From CAVTHW01 sp963734625 (GTDB taxonomy: Bacteria > Acidobacteriota > Terriglobia > Bryobacterales > Bryobacteraceae), in the NCBI GenBank assembly GCA_963734625.1, contig CAVTHW010000014.1:1-64000 (forward strand): a stretch of DNA of 64,000 bases, read 5' to 3'. The notes beneath the pieces are model-generated. The model was given only the letters and a program-made list of their open reading frames with translations. It did not search any database and had not been told where the DNA came from. Positions 46,229 to 54,631 of the stretch are shown here, piece by piece; position 1 is the stretch's first letter, and each line of letters starts with the position of its first letter. The position numbers were made by a program, and so were the translations under genes.

Positions 46229-47281
46229 CTATTCGACCCTGGTCACCTTGGCGATATGCTCGAAACTGCCCGGCTCCCGGCCGCGCAGGCCGGCCAGAAC
46301 AAGTGAGGCCATCTGCACCGGCAGTACCTCCATGACAGGGCGCATACTCGCCGGCACTGACGGTAGTGCGAACGGTCCTTCGTCTTCTTCCCAGCCGCAC
46401 AGCGCTGCGCGCCCGGCGGTTTCCACGATGTTCCGCAGCAAGCCGCGGTTCATGTGGCTCACCTCGGGGTCCCCATCAAAGACCAGAACGAAGGTCCCCG
46501 GCCCAAGCATTTCCAGAGGGCCGTGCCGCAAGCTCGCGCTGCTCATACCCTCGCCATGAATGTGGGCCGCCTCCTTCAAGATCAAGCCGCCCACGCCGGC
46601 AGCGGCGAGCGACCTGCCCCGCCCGACCACGAAGAAATGTCGCACGCCGTCCAGCCTTGGCCAGAGGTCCCGGACGTGGTCTTGCCAGCGGGCAAGATAA
46701 GCCTCCAAAGCCGGCGCCAGCGTCTCCAATTCACTCCGCGCGACCGTCAGGTCGCCTCCCGTCAGGTGTTCCCCGATCCAGTAGAGCACCGCCATCGCGG
46801 TAAGCGAGGTCTTGCACGCGACCGCTTTCTCCTCGCCGGCAAAGGTGAACAGAACCAAGCTGGCCTCTCGAGCCAGCGGTGAGTCTTCCGTGTTCGTCAC
46901 GCCGGCCACAAATGCCCGCCCGGCCGCGCGTTCCAGCATGCGCACCGTCTCCACGCTCGCACCGGACTGCGAGACCGCGATGACCATATTGGTGGGTTCC
47001 AGCAGGCGCGGCATGGCGTGAAGCAATTCCGAGGTTTCGAGCATGATGGAGTCGAATCCCGCCTGCGTCAGCCGGACCTGCAACGGATACAGAATGTGGT
47101 AGGAGCCCCCCATCCCGGTCAGCACAATGCGGCGGAGTTGGCCGCCCTCAAGCTGCCGGCGTAACTCATCCAGTTGCGGCTGCGGGGTCAATCGGGCTAC
47201 CGTTTCCGCCATCGCCCGCGGCTGGTCGAGCAGGTCGCTCAGATACGGGCCTTGGAGCAAATCGTACGCAATATCAGGCAT
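46229..47281 (-). CDS. Double-SIS-domain sugar isomerase/deaminase (GlcN-6-P deaminase-like)
   Basis: The protein has 350 residues. Two SIS domains are visible: the first with TGMGGSYH and AVSQSGAS (about 55-180), the second with VVGRGRSLAAA and KEAAHIHGEGMSSASLRHGP (about 215-345). The latter matches the E..H.E....L.HGP active-site region of GlmS, AgaS and FrlB proteins. It lacks a glutaminase domain. Deamination or isomerisation of an amino-sugar phosphate fits the neighbouring glucosaminidases and the kinase 31 bases upstream. Confidence 0.82.
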   Translation of the reverse strand: MPDIAYDLLQGPYLSDLLDQPRAMAETVARLTPQPQLDELRRQLEGGQLRRIVLTGMGGSYHILYPLQVRLTQAGFDSIMLETSELLHAMPRLLEPTNMVIAVSQSGASVETVRMLERAAGRAFVAGVTNTEDSPLAREASLVLFTFAGEEKAVACKTSLTAMAVLYWIGEHLTGGDLTVARSELETLAPALEAYLARWQDHVRDLWPRLDGVRHFFVVGRGRSLAAAGVGGLILKEAAHIHGEGMSSASLRHGPLEMLGPGTFVLVFDGDPEVSHMNRGLLRNIVETAGRAALCGWEEDEGPFALPSVPASMRPVMEVLPVQMASLVLAGLRGREPGSFEHIAKVTRVE

Positions 47282-47312
47282 GATTCTACCTTGATCGCCC
47301 TAATGGCGCCGC

Positions 47313-48239
47313 TCAGAATTTCAGCCCTTCGTAACGGTGCAGCCACGCACAAGCGGCGCCGTACAGCCCCGCGTCGGAACCTAGGGCGGCGAGTTCGATG
47401 CGAAGCTTGCCTATCGGGACTTGCGTGGCCAGCCGGCGTACCAGTTCCCGCGCGCTGTCCAGAAACAGCGGCGCGCTCTGCATGAGCCCGCCGCCCAGCG
47501 CGATTACATCGGGGCAGTAGGAGGTCACAAGGTTCACTAACCCCAGACCGATGTAGTATGCCTCACGCTCGGCCGCACGCAGGGCCAGGGGCTCTCCCGC
47601 GAGAGCGCGCGCGCAAATCTCGGCGGCAGTCACCGGTTCGCCGCAAGATTCGCGCTGCGCTGCATACCACGCCTCCATCGCGGGACCGCTCGCCAGTGAC
47701 TCCCAACAACCGTTGAGACCACAGTAACAACGGGGTCCGCCGCTCATATCGAGGACAGTGTGGCCGAGTTCGGGATGTGCGCCCGCCGCGCCCCGGAACA
47801 GCCGGTGGTCTTGGACGATGCCGACACCAACTCCGGTGCTGATAGTGGCGTAGAGAAAGCATTCCGCCCCGCGACCCACCCCCCACACGGTCTCTGCAAG
47901 TGCAACGGAGTCGGCGTCATTCTCCATGGCGGCGGTTACACCAAAAGCGCTTGCCAGGCGCTGCACGAGCGGAGCGCCCCGCCAGCCCGCCAGCAACTCG
48001 GCGTTCTCCACTGTGCCGGTCAGTGGGTCCACCGGCCCGGTGCAGCCGATCCCGATGCCTTCGATCTTCTCGCCCGCCTCCTCCTGAACCTCCTCGAGCA
48101 GGGTGATCATTCGTGCCAACGCGTCTTCCCAGCCGCGTTCCGGCGATGTCGGGCAGACACGCCGCGCCCGCATTACTCGCTGCCGGTCCAGCCCGCCAAC
48201 TGCTATCTTGGTGCCTCCAATGTCAACCGCGCCGATCAT
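47313..48239 (-). CDS. ROK-family sugar kinase
   Basis: The protein has 308 residues without an N-terminal HTH, so it is a kinase rather than a ROK repressor. The N-terminus is GAVDIGGTKIAVG (phosphate loop), followed by ENDADSVALAE with the catalytic Asp, STGVGVG, and the HPELGHTVLD plus CYCGLNGCWESLASG zinc motif. It should phosphorylate glucose, glucosamine or a related hexose released by the GH2 enzymes. GGGAGG lies 8 bases before the ATG, which overlaps the end of the oxidoreductase gene upstream by 17 bases. Confidence 0.88.
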   Translation of the reverse strand: MIGAVDIGGTKIAVGGLDRQRVMRARRVCPTSPERGWEDALARMITLLEEVQEEAGEKIEGIGIGCTGPVDPLTGTVENAELLAGWRGAPLVQRLASAFGVTAAMENDADSVALAETVWGVGRGAECFLYATISTGVGVGIVQDHRLFRGAAGAHPELGHTVLDMSGGPRCYCGLNGCWESLASGPAMEAWYAAQRESCGEPVTAAEICARALAGEPLALRAAEREAYYIGLGLVNLVTSYCPDVIALGGGLMQSAPLFLDSARELVRRLATQVPIGKLRIELAALGSDAGLYGAACAWLHRYEGLKF

Positions 48240-49338
48240 CGTGTTGCCTCCCCAGCCACCCGTGGACTGGTAGCGCGTCTGGCTCCGGCCGGAAGGGCAG
48301 CGAGACTTTCCGCCCGAGTCCGGCCGACGCGTAGGCCGCAAAAATCGCTTCCAGCACCACACGGCCGTCATCACCGGTTGCTTTGGGAGCCTCCTTGCCG
48401 CGCACGCACCGCGCGAAGTGGCGCATTTCTTGCGGGAACCCATAGTTCCAGAGCTCGTCGAAAACGGGGTAGCTCCAGCCCCGAGTCGTGGGAGCCTTCT
48501 CCACCGCATACCCAAAACCGTGCTCGCTGTAGGTCGGGAGTGCGTTCCCCATGAGCAGGTTCGCGTACGTGACACCACCCTCCCCGTAGACTTCCACGCG
48601 ATCGTCCATGCCCCCGCGCCGCGCCCAACTTGTCTCTACGAGCCCGACCGCGCCGCCCTCGAATTCAATGATGCACAGGGCATCATCCTCGCCCCTGGTC
48701 TTCCCGCCATGCACGTAGGTGCCAAGCTGCGCGTAGACAGACCGAATTCGTGGCCGCCCCAGAAACCAGTAGCAGAACGCAATGCCATGGCAGCCCATGT
48801 CCATCAGGACGCCACCACCGGACTGTTCCACATCCCAAAACCATTCGCTGTGCGGGCCGAAATGCTTCTCGCTCTGCTTTACCAAGTACACTTTACCGAA
48901 AGCGCCTTCCTCAGCCATTTCCTTGGCCTTCGTGTACTTCGGCGCAAAGAACAATTCCTCGGCATAAAGAAGCAGCACGCCCTCGCGCTGGCAGACGTCG
49001 ATCATCTCGCTGGCTTCGTCAAGCTTAAGGCAAAGCGGCTTCTCGCAAACCACGTGCTTGCCCGCCCGCGCGATGTCGAGGGTCATCGGGGCGTGAAGCT
49101 GGTTGGGAGCGGCGATCGTGATCATCTCGAGATCGGGTTCCCTCAGCATCTCCCGGTAATCTAGAAAGACCCGTGGGATGCCGTATCGTTTCGCTAACTC
49201 CTCTGCGTGACCGGAGCTGGGCGATGCGACTGCCACCACCTCCGCCTCCTCCGGCATGAGTTGAAAAGAGGCTGCCTGGATCGCCGCCTCAAAGCCGGAC
49301 CCGATGATCCCCACTTTGACTTTGCCCGAATGTGCCAT
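48223..49338 (-). CDS. Cytoplasmic Gfo/Idh/MocA oxidoreductase
   Basis: The protein has 371 residues without a signal. The nucleotide motif is VGIIGSGFEAAI, then APNQLHA, CEKPLCLKLDEA and a MDMGCHGIAF segment with the family's catalytic-type His. The last part (FRPEPDALPVHGW) overlaps the ROK kinase start, so the two are translationally coupled. It is the first gene of the operon; TATACT on the minus strand at about 49430-49435 is a likely promoter. It probably oxidises or reduces the same sugar that the kinase handles. Confidence 0.88.
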   Translation of the reverse strand: MAHSGKVKVGIIGSGFEAAIQAASFQLMPEEAEVVAVASPSSGHAEELAKRYGIPRVFLDYREMLREPDLEMITIAAPNQLHAPMTLDIARAGKHVVCEKPLCLKLDEASEMIDVCQREGVLLLYAEELFFAPKYTKAKEMAEEGAFGKVYLVKQSEKHFGPHSEWFWDVEQSGGGVLMDMGCHGIAFCYWFLGRPRIRSVYAQLGTYVHGGKTRGEDDALCIIEFEGGAVGLVETSWARRGGMDDRVEVYGEGGVTYANLLMGNALPTYSEHGFGYAVEKAPTTRGWSYPVFDELWNYGFPQEMRHFARCVRGKEAPKATGDDGRVVLEAIFAAYASAGLGRKVSLPFRPEPDALPVHGWLGRQHDDRRG

Positions 49339-49503
49339 ACTTTCGACCTCGCCGCTGGACCCCGCTTACCTCACCCTAATCCAGGAACCGGCTTCTGCCA
49401 CGATTCCACCTCAGGGCCCTGATTGCTGAGAGTATACACGAGCCGAGCCCTGGTGCAGAACCACCCCGTCTCTGCATCAAAGACAATGGAGTATAATCCC
49501 CCC

Positions 49504-50970
49504 ATGACCAGCGATCGGTTTTCGCGACGGCATTTCTTCTATGGCGCCCTCCTGGCCGGTGCAGTTCCGGCAGGAGGCTTCGGCAGTGTACCCTCGCTGA
49601 CAGGCCTGGGCTACAGATCACCCAACGAGAAGTTGAACATCGCATTCATTGGCGCCGGCGGCAGGGCGGGAGAGAACCTGCCCTTCGTCGAACGAGAGAA
49701 CGTCGTGGCATTGGCTGATCCGGACGCCAAGCGCGCCGAAAAGAACTTCGCGAAGTACGACAAGACCCCGAAGTTCAGTGATTTCCGCAAGATGCTCGAC
49801 AAGGAAGGCAAGAACATCGACGCGGTGATGGTTGCGATTCCGGACCACATGCACGCCACGGCGGCGATGTGGAGCATGGAGCGCGGCAAAAGCGTCTACG
49901 TCGAGAAGCCGCTCACGAGAACTGTTTGGGAGGCCCGACAGCTTAGGGAGGCCGCCATCAAGTACAAGGTCGCCACCCAGATGGGCAACCAAGGCACATC
50001 CAACGAGGGCGCGCGGCAGGCCTGCGAGATCATCTGGTCGGGTGAGATCGGCAACGTGACCGAGGTGCACTGCTGGACGAACCGTCCTTCTTGGCCTCAG
50101 GGAATGAAGGAGCCACCGGCGGAAGAAAAGGTCCCGGCGACACTCGACTGGGATAGCTGGCTCGGCGTTCAGAAGGCGCGGCCGTACGGTGCGGCCTATC
50201 TGCCGTTCAACTGGCGCGGCTGGCTCGACTTCGGCAGCGGCGCGTTGGGCGATATGGCGTGCCACCTCTTCGGCGCGCCGAACATGGCGCTGCAGCTAAC
50301 GGCACCGACCAGCGTTGAGGTCATCGAGCAAGATGGGCTGACTCCTTATGCCTTCCCGAACTCATCAATAACCCGGTGGGAGTTTCCTGCGCGGGGGTCG
50401 ATGCCCCCGGTGACGGCCTACTGGTACGACGCCTCGAAAGGGGTCAGGTTCCGGCCACCCGGAATTCCCGAGGACGAGCCGATTATCCCGAGCATGTCCA
50501 GGGCCGGCGGTACTGCTGGCGGAACACGGGGAGCGGCGGGCGCACCCGCTGCGCCTGGCGCGGCGCCGACTGGACGGGGCGCGGCGCAGCCTCCGGCTCT
50601 CAGGGGACAGAACCAGGGGGCCGTTTTCTGCGGCGACAAAGGTTATCTCGCGGCCGGAGGTGAAGGAGCCTCGGTCGTGCGCTTGTTGCCAGAGGCGAGA
50701 GCCAAAGACTACAAGCTGCCGCCCCAGTTTTTGACGCGGTCGCCGGGGCACTATCAGGACTGGATCCGGGCCTGCAAAGGCGGCGATCCGGCTGTCTCGA
50801 ACTTCAATGTCTCCGGGCCCCTGACCGAGTGGCTCTTGCTCGGGAATGTCGCGCTGCGCTTCAAGGGCAAGCTGTTGTGGGACAGCGCCAAGATGCAGTT
50901 CACCAATAACAAGGAGGCTAACGCCTTCCTCAGGCCACCCGAGTTCCGTCCGGGCTGGAAGTGGGCCTGA
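49504..50970 (+). CDS. Tat-exported Gfo/Idh/MocA oxidoreductase
   Basis: The protein has 488 residues and is a close paralogue of the products at 32518 and 51174. The signal is SRRHFFYGALLAG, followed by FIGAGGRAG, IPDHMHA and VEKPLTRTVWEA; the substrate domain has WTNRPSWPQG and FNWRGWLDFGSG. An Ala/Gly/Pro-rich insert occurs at about 334-366. TATAAT (49492-49497) ends 6 bases before the ATG and no ribosome-binding site is present, so a leaderless message is likely. It converges on the paralogue at 51174. Confidence 0.87.
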   Translation: MTSDRFSRRHFFYGALLAGAVPAGGFGSVPSLTGLGYRSPNEKLNIAFIGAGGRAGENLPFVERENVVALADPDAKRAEKNFAKYDKTPKFSDFRKMLDKEGKNIDAVMVAIPDHMHATAAMWSMERGKSVYVEKPLTRTVWEARQLREAAIKYKVATQMGNQGTSNEGARQACEIIWSGEIGNVTEVHCWTNRPSWPQGMKEPPAEEKVPATLDWDSWLGVQKARPYGAAYLPFNWRGWLDFGSGALGDMACHLFGAPNMALQLTAPTSVEVIEQDGLTPYAFPNSSITRWEFPARGSMPPVTAYWYDASKGVRFRPPGIPEDEPIIPSMSRAGGTAGGTRGAAGAPAAPGAAPTGRGAAQPPALRGQNQGAVFCGDKGYLAAGGEGASVVRLLPEARAKDYKLPPQFLTRSPGHYQDWIRACKGGDPAVSNFNVSGPLTEWLLLGNVALRFKGKLLWDSAKMQFTNNKEANAFLRPPEFRPGWKWA

Positions 50971-51010
50971 GCGGACCCGAACAGGGGCCCCGGCGTTACG
51001 GCAGGTCGTG

Positions 51011-51036
51011 GCGGCATGAGCGAGGGCTCATGCCGC
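51011..51036. terminator. Strong hairpin between convergent genes
   Basis: GCGGCATGAGC and GCTCATGCCGC form a perfect 11-bp stem with a GAGG loop, in the 203-base gap between convergent genes. It lacks a T run, so it may protect both 3' ends rather than terminate intrinsically. Confidence 0.5.
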
Positions 51037-51173
51037 TAGCGCTGTGTCCGCCTGCACGCAGCGAAGCCGCTTCGCGTGAAGCGCGTCCACGTCAAGGGCC
51101 TCCCGGCGCATTGGCGCTTGACCAACAGGCGCGAGAAGATCGTTCTGACGAGTCGTTGCTGAACACGCCGAGC

Positions 51174-52623
51174 TTAGGTAAACGACCAGCCCTTTCGGAA
51201 CTGCGGCGGCTTGACGTACTCGTTGGCTTCCTTGTTGTTTGTGAACTGCATCTTGGCGCTGTCCCACAACAGCTTGCCTTCAAAGTGCAGCGCAATATTA
51301 GATAGCAGGCACCACTCTGCCATTAGCCCGGAAACGTTGAAGTTCGAACATGCGGGATCGCCGCCTTTGCAGGCCCGGATCCAGTCGCGGTAGTGCCCCG
51401 GCGACCGAGTCAGAACCTGGGGCGGCAGCTTGTAGTCCGCGGCTCTCGCCTCCGGCAACAGGCGCACAACGGAGGATCCTTCACCTCCGGCCGCGAGATA
51501 ACCTTTGTCGCCGCAGTATACGGCCCCCTGGCTCTGGACGGGGGGAGGCAGCGGTCCCCTGGCTGGGGCCGCTGCTCGTCCTGCGGCGGCTTGTGCTCCG
51601 CCAGCAGGGCTGCCGGCAGACGTTCTAATCTCCCTCGGTATGATCGGTTCACCCTCCGGGATTCCTGGCGGCCGGTACATGGCCGCTCTCGCGGCATCGT
51701 ACCAATAGACCTTCACGGGGGACATCGCCCCGCGCGCCGGGAATTCCCACCGCGTTACCGACGAATTCGGGAAGGTGTAAGGGTTCATCTCATCTTTCTT
51801 GATGCACTCGACGCTGGTGGGAGCCGTCAGCAATAGCGCCATGTTCGGTGCGCCGAACAGGTGGAGAGCCTCGTCGCCCAGGGAGCCGGCGCCGAAGTCA
51901 TACCACCCGCGCCAATTGAACGGCACATAGGCTGAGCTGTAAGGGCGAGTCGCCGCCATGCCCAGCCAAGTGTCCCAGTCGAGCGTAGCCGGCGCCTTCT
52001 CCTCCTTCGGCAGCACCTTGATACCCTGTGGCCATCGGGGGACGTCACTCCACGCGTGCACCTCGGTCACATTCCCAATCTCGCCCGACCAGATGATCTC
52101 GCAAGCCTGTCGTGCTCCTTCGTTGGACGTACCCTGGTTGCCCATCTGGGTGGCGACCTTGTACTTCACGGCCGCCTCCCTCAGTTGGCGGGCCTCCCAA
52201 ACAGTCCTGGTGAGAGGCTTCTCGACGTAGACGCTCTTGCCGCGCTCCATGCACCACATGGCTGCCGTGCCATGCATATGGTCCGGGATGGCAATGATGA
52301 CGGCATCGATGTTCTTGGCTTCCTTGTCGAGCATCTTGCGGAAGTCGCTGTACTTCGGGACGCTATCATACTGTTTGAAGGTGGCCGCGGCGCGCATGGA
52401 GTCGGGGTCTGCGAGCGCCACGATGTTCTCCGACTGGCAACCGCGGATGTCACTCGCGGCTCGGCCTCCCGCGCCTATGGATGCGATATTCAGTTTCTCG
52501 TTGGGTGATTTGTAGCCCAAGCTGGTCAGCGAGGTTACACTGCCGAATCCCCTGGCCGGAACCGCACCGGACTAGGAGCGTACCGTAGAAAAAGTACCGT
52601 CTGGAGAATCGGTTTTCCGTCAT
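51174..52623 (-). pseudogene. Gfo/Idh/MocA oxidoreductase with frameshift in Tat signal
   Basis: From the ATG at 52623 the product starts MTENRFSRRYFFYGTLL, matching its paralogues, but an extra base at about 52571 shifts the frame. The expected AGAVPARGFGS continuation is found in the next frame and is then open to 51174. The span of 1450 bases is one more than a multiple of three. The body keeps the IGAGGR and VEKPLTRTVWEA motifs and an Ala/Gly/Pro-rich insert. Either the protein is no longer exported, a start near LGYKSPNEK is used, or the base is an error. A TAGACT -10 lies 6 bases before the ATG. Confidence 0.8.
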
Positions 52624-52779
52624 GCGCACAGTCTACACCTAAACCCCCATTCTTGCGCCCACAAAAGAGATGCACCGCTCCGCCTTTCCTGTCATCTGAC
52701 TCGGCGACAGTTTGGAAGCATGGTGCGGCGGCTGGAGGGCAAAGTGGTCGCAGGAGGGAAGGGACGGAGAGGTGCATAA

Positions 52780-52850
52780 AAAGCCGCTTCAACGAAATCA
52801 GTTGGATGTACAATCGAAGGCGGTGCAGGAGCCAAAGAGGGAATCTTGGC
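52780..52850 (+). promoter_or_regulatory. Dispersed promoter-like repeat before 52875 gene
   Basis: AGTTGGATG, TACAAT (52809-52814), GAAGGCGGTGCAGGAGCC, then GGGAATCTTGGCC. It is the only member in the catabolic region; the gene starts 60 bases after the -10 with its own AAGGAG. Confidence 0.5.
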
Positions 52851-52874
52851 CAATTTCACCAAAAGGAGCAACTA

Positions 52875-53942
52875 GTGATCTACACGAGACGTGAGGTAGG
52901 GAAGATCGCTCTGGCCACTCTTCCACTGGCCAGGTTGATGGCGGCGGCGAAGCCAAATTCGGTTTTTGGGGGAGTGCAGATCGGCGCAATTACATACTCC
53001 TACCGCAGCCTGCCTGGCTACAACAACGCCCAGGAGGTCCTCAAGTATTGCCTCGATAGCGGGATCAGCGGGATCGAGTTTATGGCCGGCGCGGCAGAAA
53101 ACTATGCCGGCATGCCGGCGCAGGCAGGGCGCGGCGGCGGTGGGCAGGGTGGCGCTGCGGGTGCGGCGCGGGCCGGCGCTGTGGGTGCAGCCTCGGGTGG
53201 CGCTCCGGGCGCCTCTGGGGCCGCTGGTGCACAGGGTCGCGCACAGGGCGGGGGCGGCGGCCGCGCGCCGATGACGCCTGAACAACAAGAAGCCCAGCGC
53301 AAGGCGGCCGAAGCGGTGAAGACCTGGCGCCTGTCGGTGTCCATGAACAAGTACAAGGCCCTGCGCAAGATGTACAACGACGCGGGGGTGAAGATCTTCG
53401 CGTTCAAGCTGCCGCCGAACATGAACATGTCGGACGAGGAATACGCCTACATCTGGAATGCGGCGGAAGCACTGGGCGCGAGCCACGTCACTACGGAACT
53501 GCCGACCAACGATAAGCTGCTCCAGCGGGTCGCTGATTACGCCGCGAAGCGCAAGCTGCGGATCGCTTTCCACACCCACGGCCAAGGCGGCGCCTCCGGT
53601 TTCGACAAAGCTCTGGGGGCATCGAAGTACACCGCGCTCAATCTTGATGTGGGCCATTATTACGGTGTCAACGGCGAGTCTCCGGTCCCAGTGATGGAGA
53701 AGTACCACGACCGGATTTCGAGCCTGCACATCAAGGACTGCAAGGGCCCGGCAGACCGCGGGGTGCTCGTGCCATGGGGGGAAGGTGGGACGCCGCTAAC
53801 GCAGGTTTTGCAGTCAATGAAGAAGAATCGGTACAGGTTCCCGGCCTTCATCGAATACGAGTACCAGACGCCGGCAGGTTCCGACGTGGTGACCGAGGTC
53901 AAGAAGTGCGTGGAGTACTGCAGGAAGGTGCTCGCGTCCTAG
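52875..53942 (+). CDS. Exported sugar phosphate isomerase/epimerase-like TIM barrel
   Basis: The protein has 355 residues. The N-terminus has a Tat-like TRREVGKIALATLPLARL. The barrel has VQIGAITYSYRSLPG, GISGIEFM, then IAFHTHGQG, LNLDVGHYYGVNG and SSLHIKDCKG, which carry His and Asp candidates for metal binding. A Gly/Ala-rich insert of about 55 residues (79-133) interrupts the first third. GTG at 52875 has AAGGAG 6 bases upstream; the open frame extends earlier without a start signal. It is divergent from the frameshifted oxidoreductase at 51174. Confidence 0.8.
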   Translation: MIYTRREVGKIALATLPLARLMAAAKPNSVFGGVQIGAITYSYRSLPGYNNAQEVLKYCLDSGISGIEFMAGAAENYAGMPAQAGRGGGGQGGAAGAARAGAVGAASGGAPGASGAAGAQGRAQGGGGGRAPMTPEQQEAQRKAAEAVKTWRLSVSMNKYKALRKMYNDAGVKIFAFKLPPNMNMSDEEYAYIWNAAEALGASHVTTELPTNDKLLQRVADYAAKRKLRIAFHTHGQGGASGFDKALGASKYTALNLDVGHYYGVNGESPVPVMEKYHDRISSLHIKDCKGPADRGVLVPWGEGGTPLTQVLQSMKKNRYRFPAFIEYEYQTPAGSDVVTEVKKCVEYCRKVLAS

Positions 53943-54039
53943 ATAGCCGGCCGTCGAGGTCCTCATCCAACCTGTAGGCAAGAAAGTGCCGTCCGTGACT
54001 ACTCACGGACGGCCGGGAATGCATAATGCTCAATCTCTT

Positions 54040-54555
54040 CTAATCTCTCCAAGTGATTCCGAAACGGGGTCCCAGGAACTGCCACCAGTCGTTCTTGTCC
54101 TGGCGGTGGACATAGTCGCGGAGCTCAACCGTCACTCCCAGCTTCTGGTTGAACCAGAAGTTTACTCCTCCGCCTATCTCCCACCAGTTCGCCCCGGCGC
54201 CGCGCATGAATGTCCGGCCATAGCCCGACGTGACGAACGGTTCCACCTTTTCGGCGCTCAGCTTGAAGGCCTTGACGCCGTTGAGCGTGAATAGGCCCAC
54301 GCTGTCTTTGTTCCAGTTGTTAGCGTTGTCCGTGTGTTTCCTCGGCCCCACGGCCGCGATCTCAGCGCCGCCGCCAAAACCATTGGAGCCTAGGTACATC
54401 CCGCCGGCGCCTAAGCTCAAAGTGGCCGGGCTAGAGCCCACGCTCCGAAGCTGGCCCGCCGGGGCGAAGAAGCCGTAGAAGCGTCCCCCTTGCTGCGAGA
54501 AGCCCAGCGAAGACAAGCACAGAATCAACCCGATGAGCAAAACCAATCGTTTCAT
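54040..54555 (-). CDS. Small outer-membrane beta-barrel protein
   Basis: The protein has 171 residues. A signal peptide (1-20, cleaved near GFSQQ) precedes alternating amphipathic strands rich in Gly and aromatics (RFYGFFAPAG, GAGGMYLG, WEIGGGVNFWF), ending FGITWRD. This fits an eight-stranded OmpA-like barrel. GGAGGACGAC precedes the ATG. It lies 76 bases behind the TonB receptor gene and is probably co-transcribed with it. No ligand is suggested. Confidence 0.65.
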   Translation of the reverse strand: MKRLVLLIGLILCLSSLGFSQQGGRFYGFFAPAGQLRSVGSSPATLSLGAGGMYLGSNGFGGGAEIAAVGPRKHTDNANNWNKDSVGLFTLNGVKAFKLSAEKVEPFVTSGYGRTFMRGAGANWWEIGGGVNFWFNQKLGVTVELRDYVHRQDKNDWWQFLGPRFGITWRD

Positions 54556-54631
54556 GTCGTCCTCCAATTCATGATCAAGTTGAAACCGAGGCGGCGCGGT
54601 TTCTCCCCGCGCCGTCCCCATCGCTAAGCCA

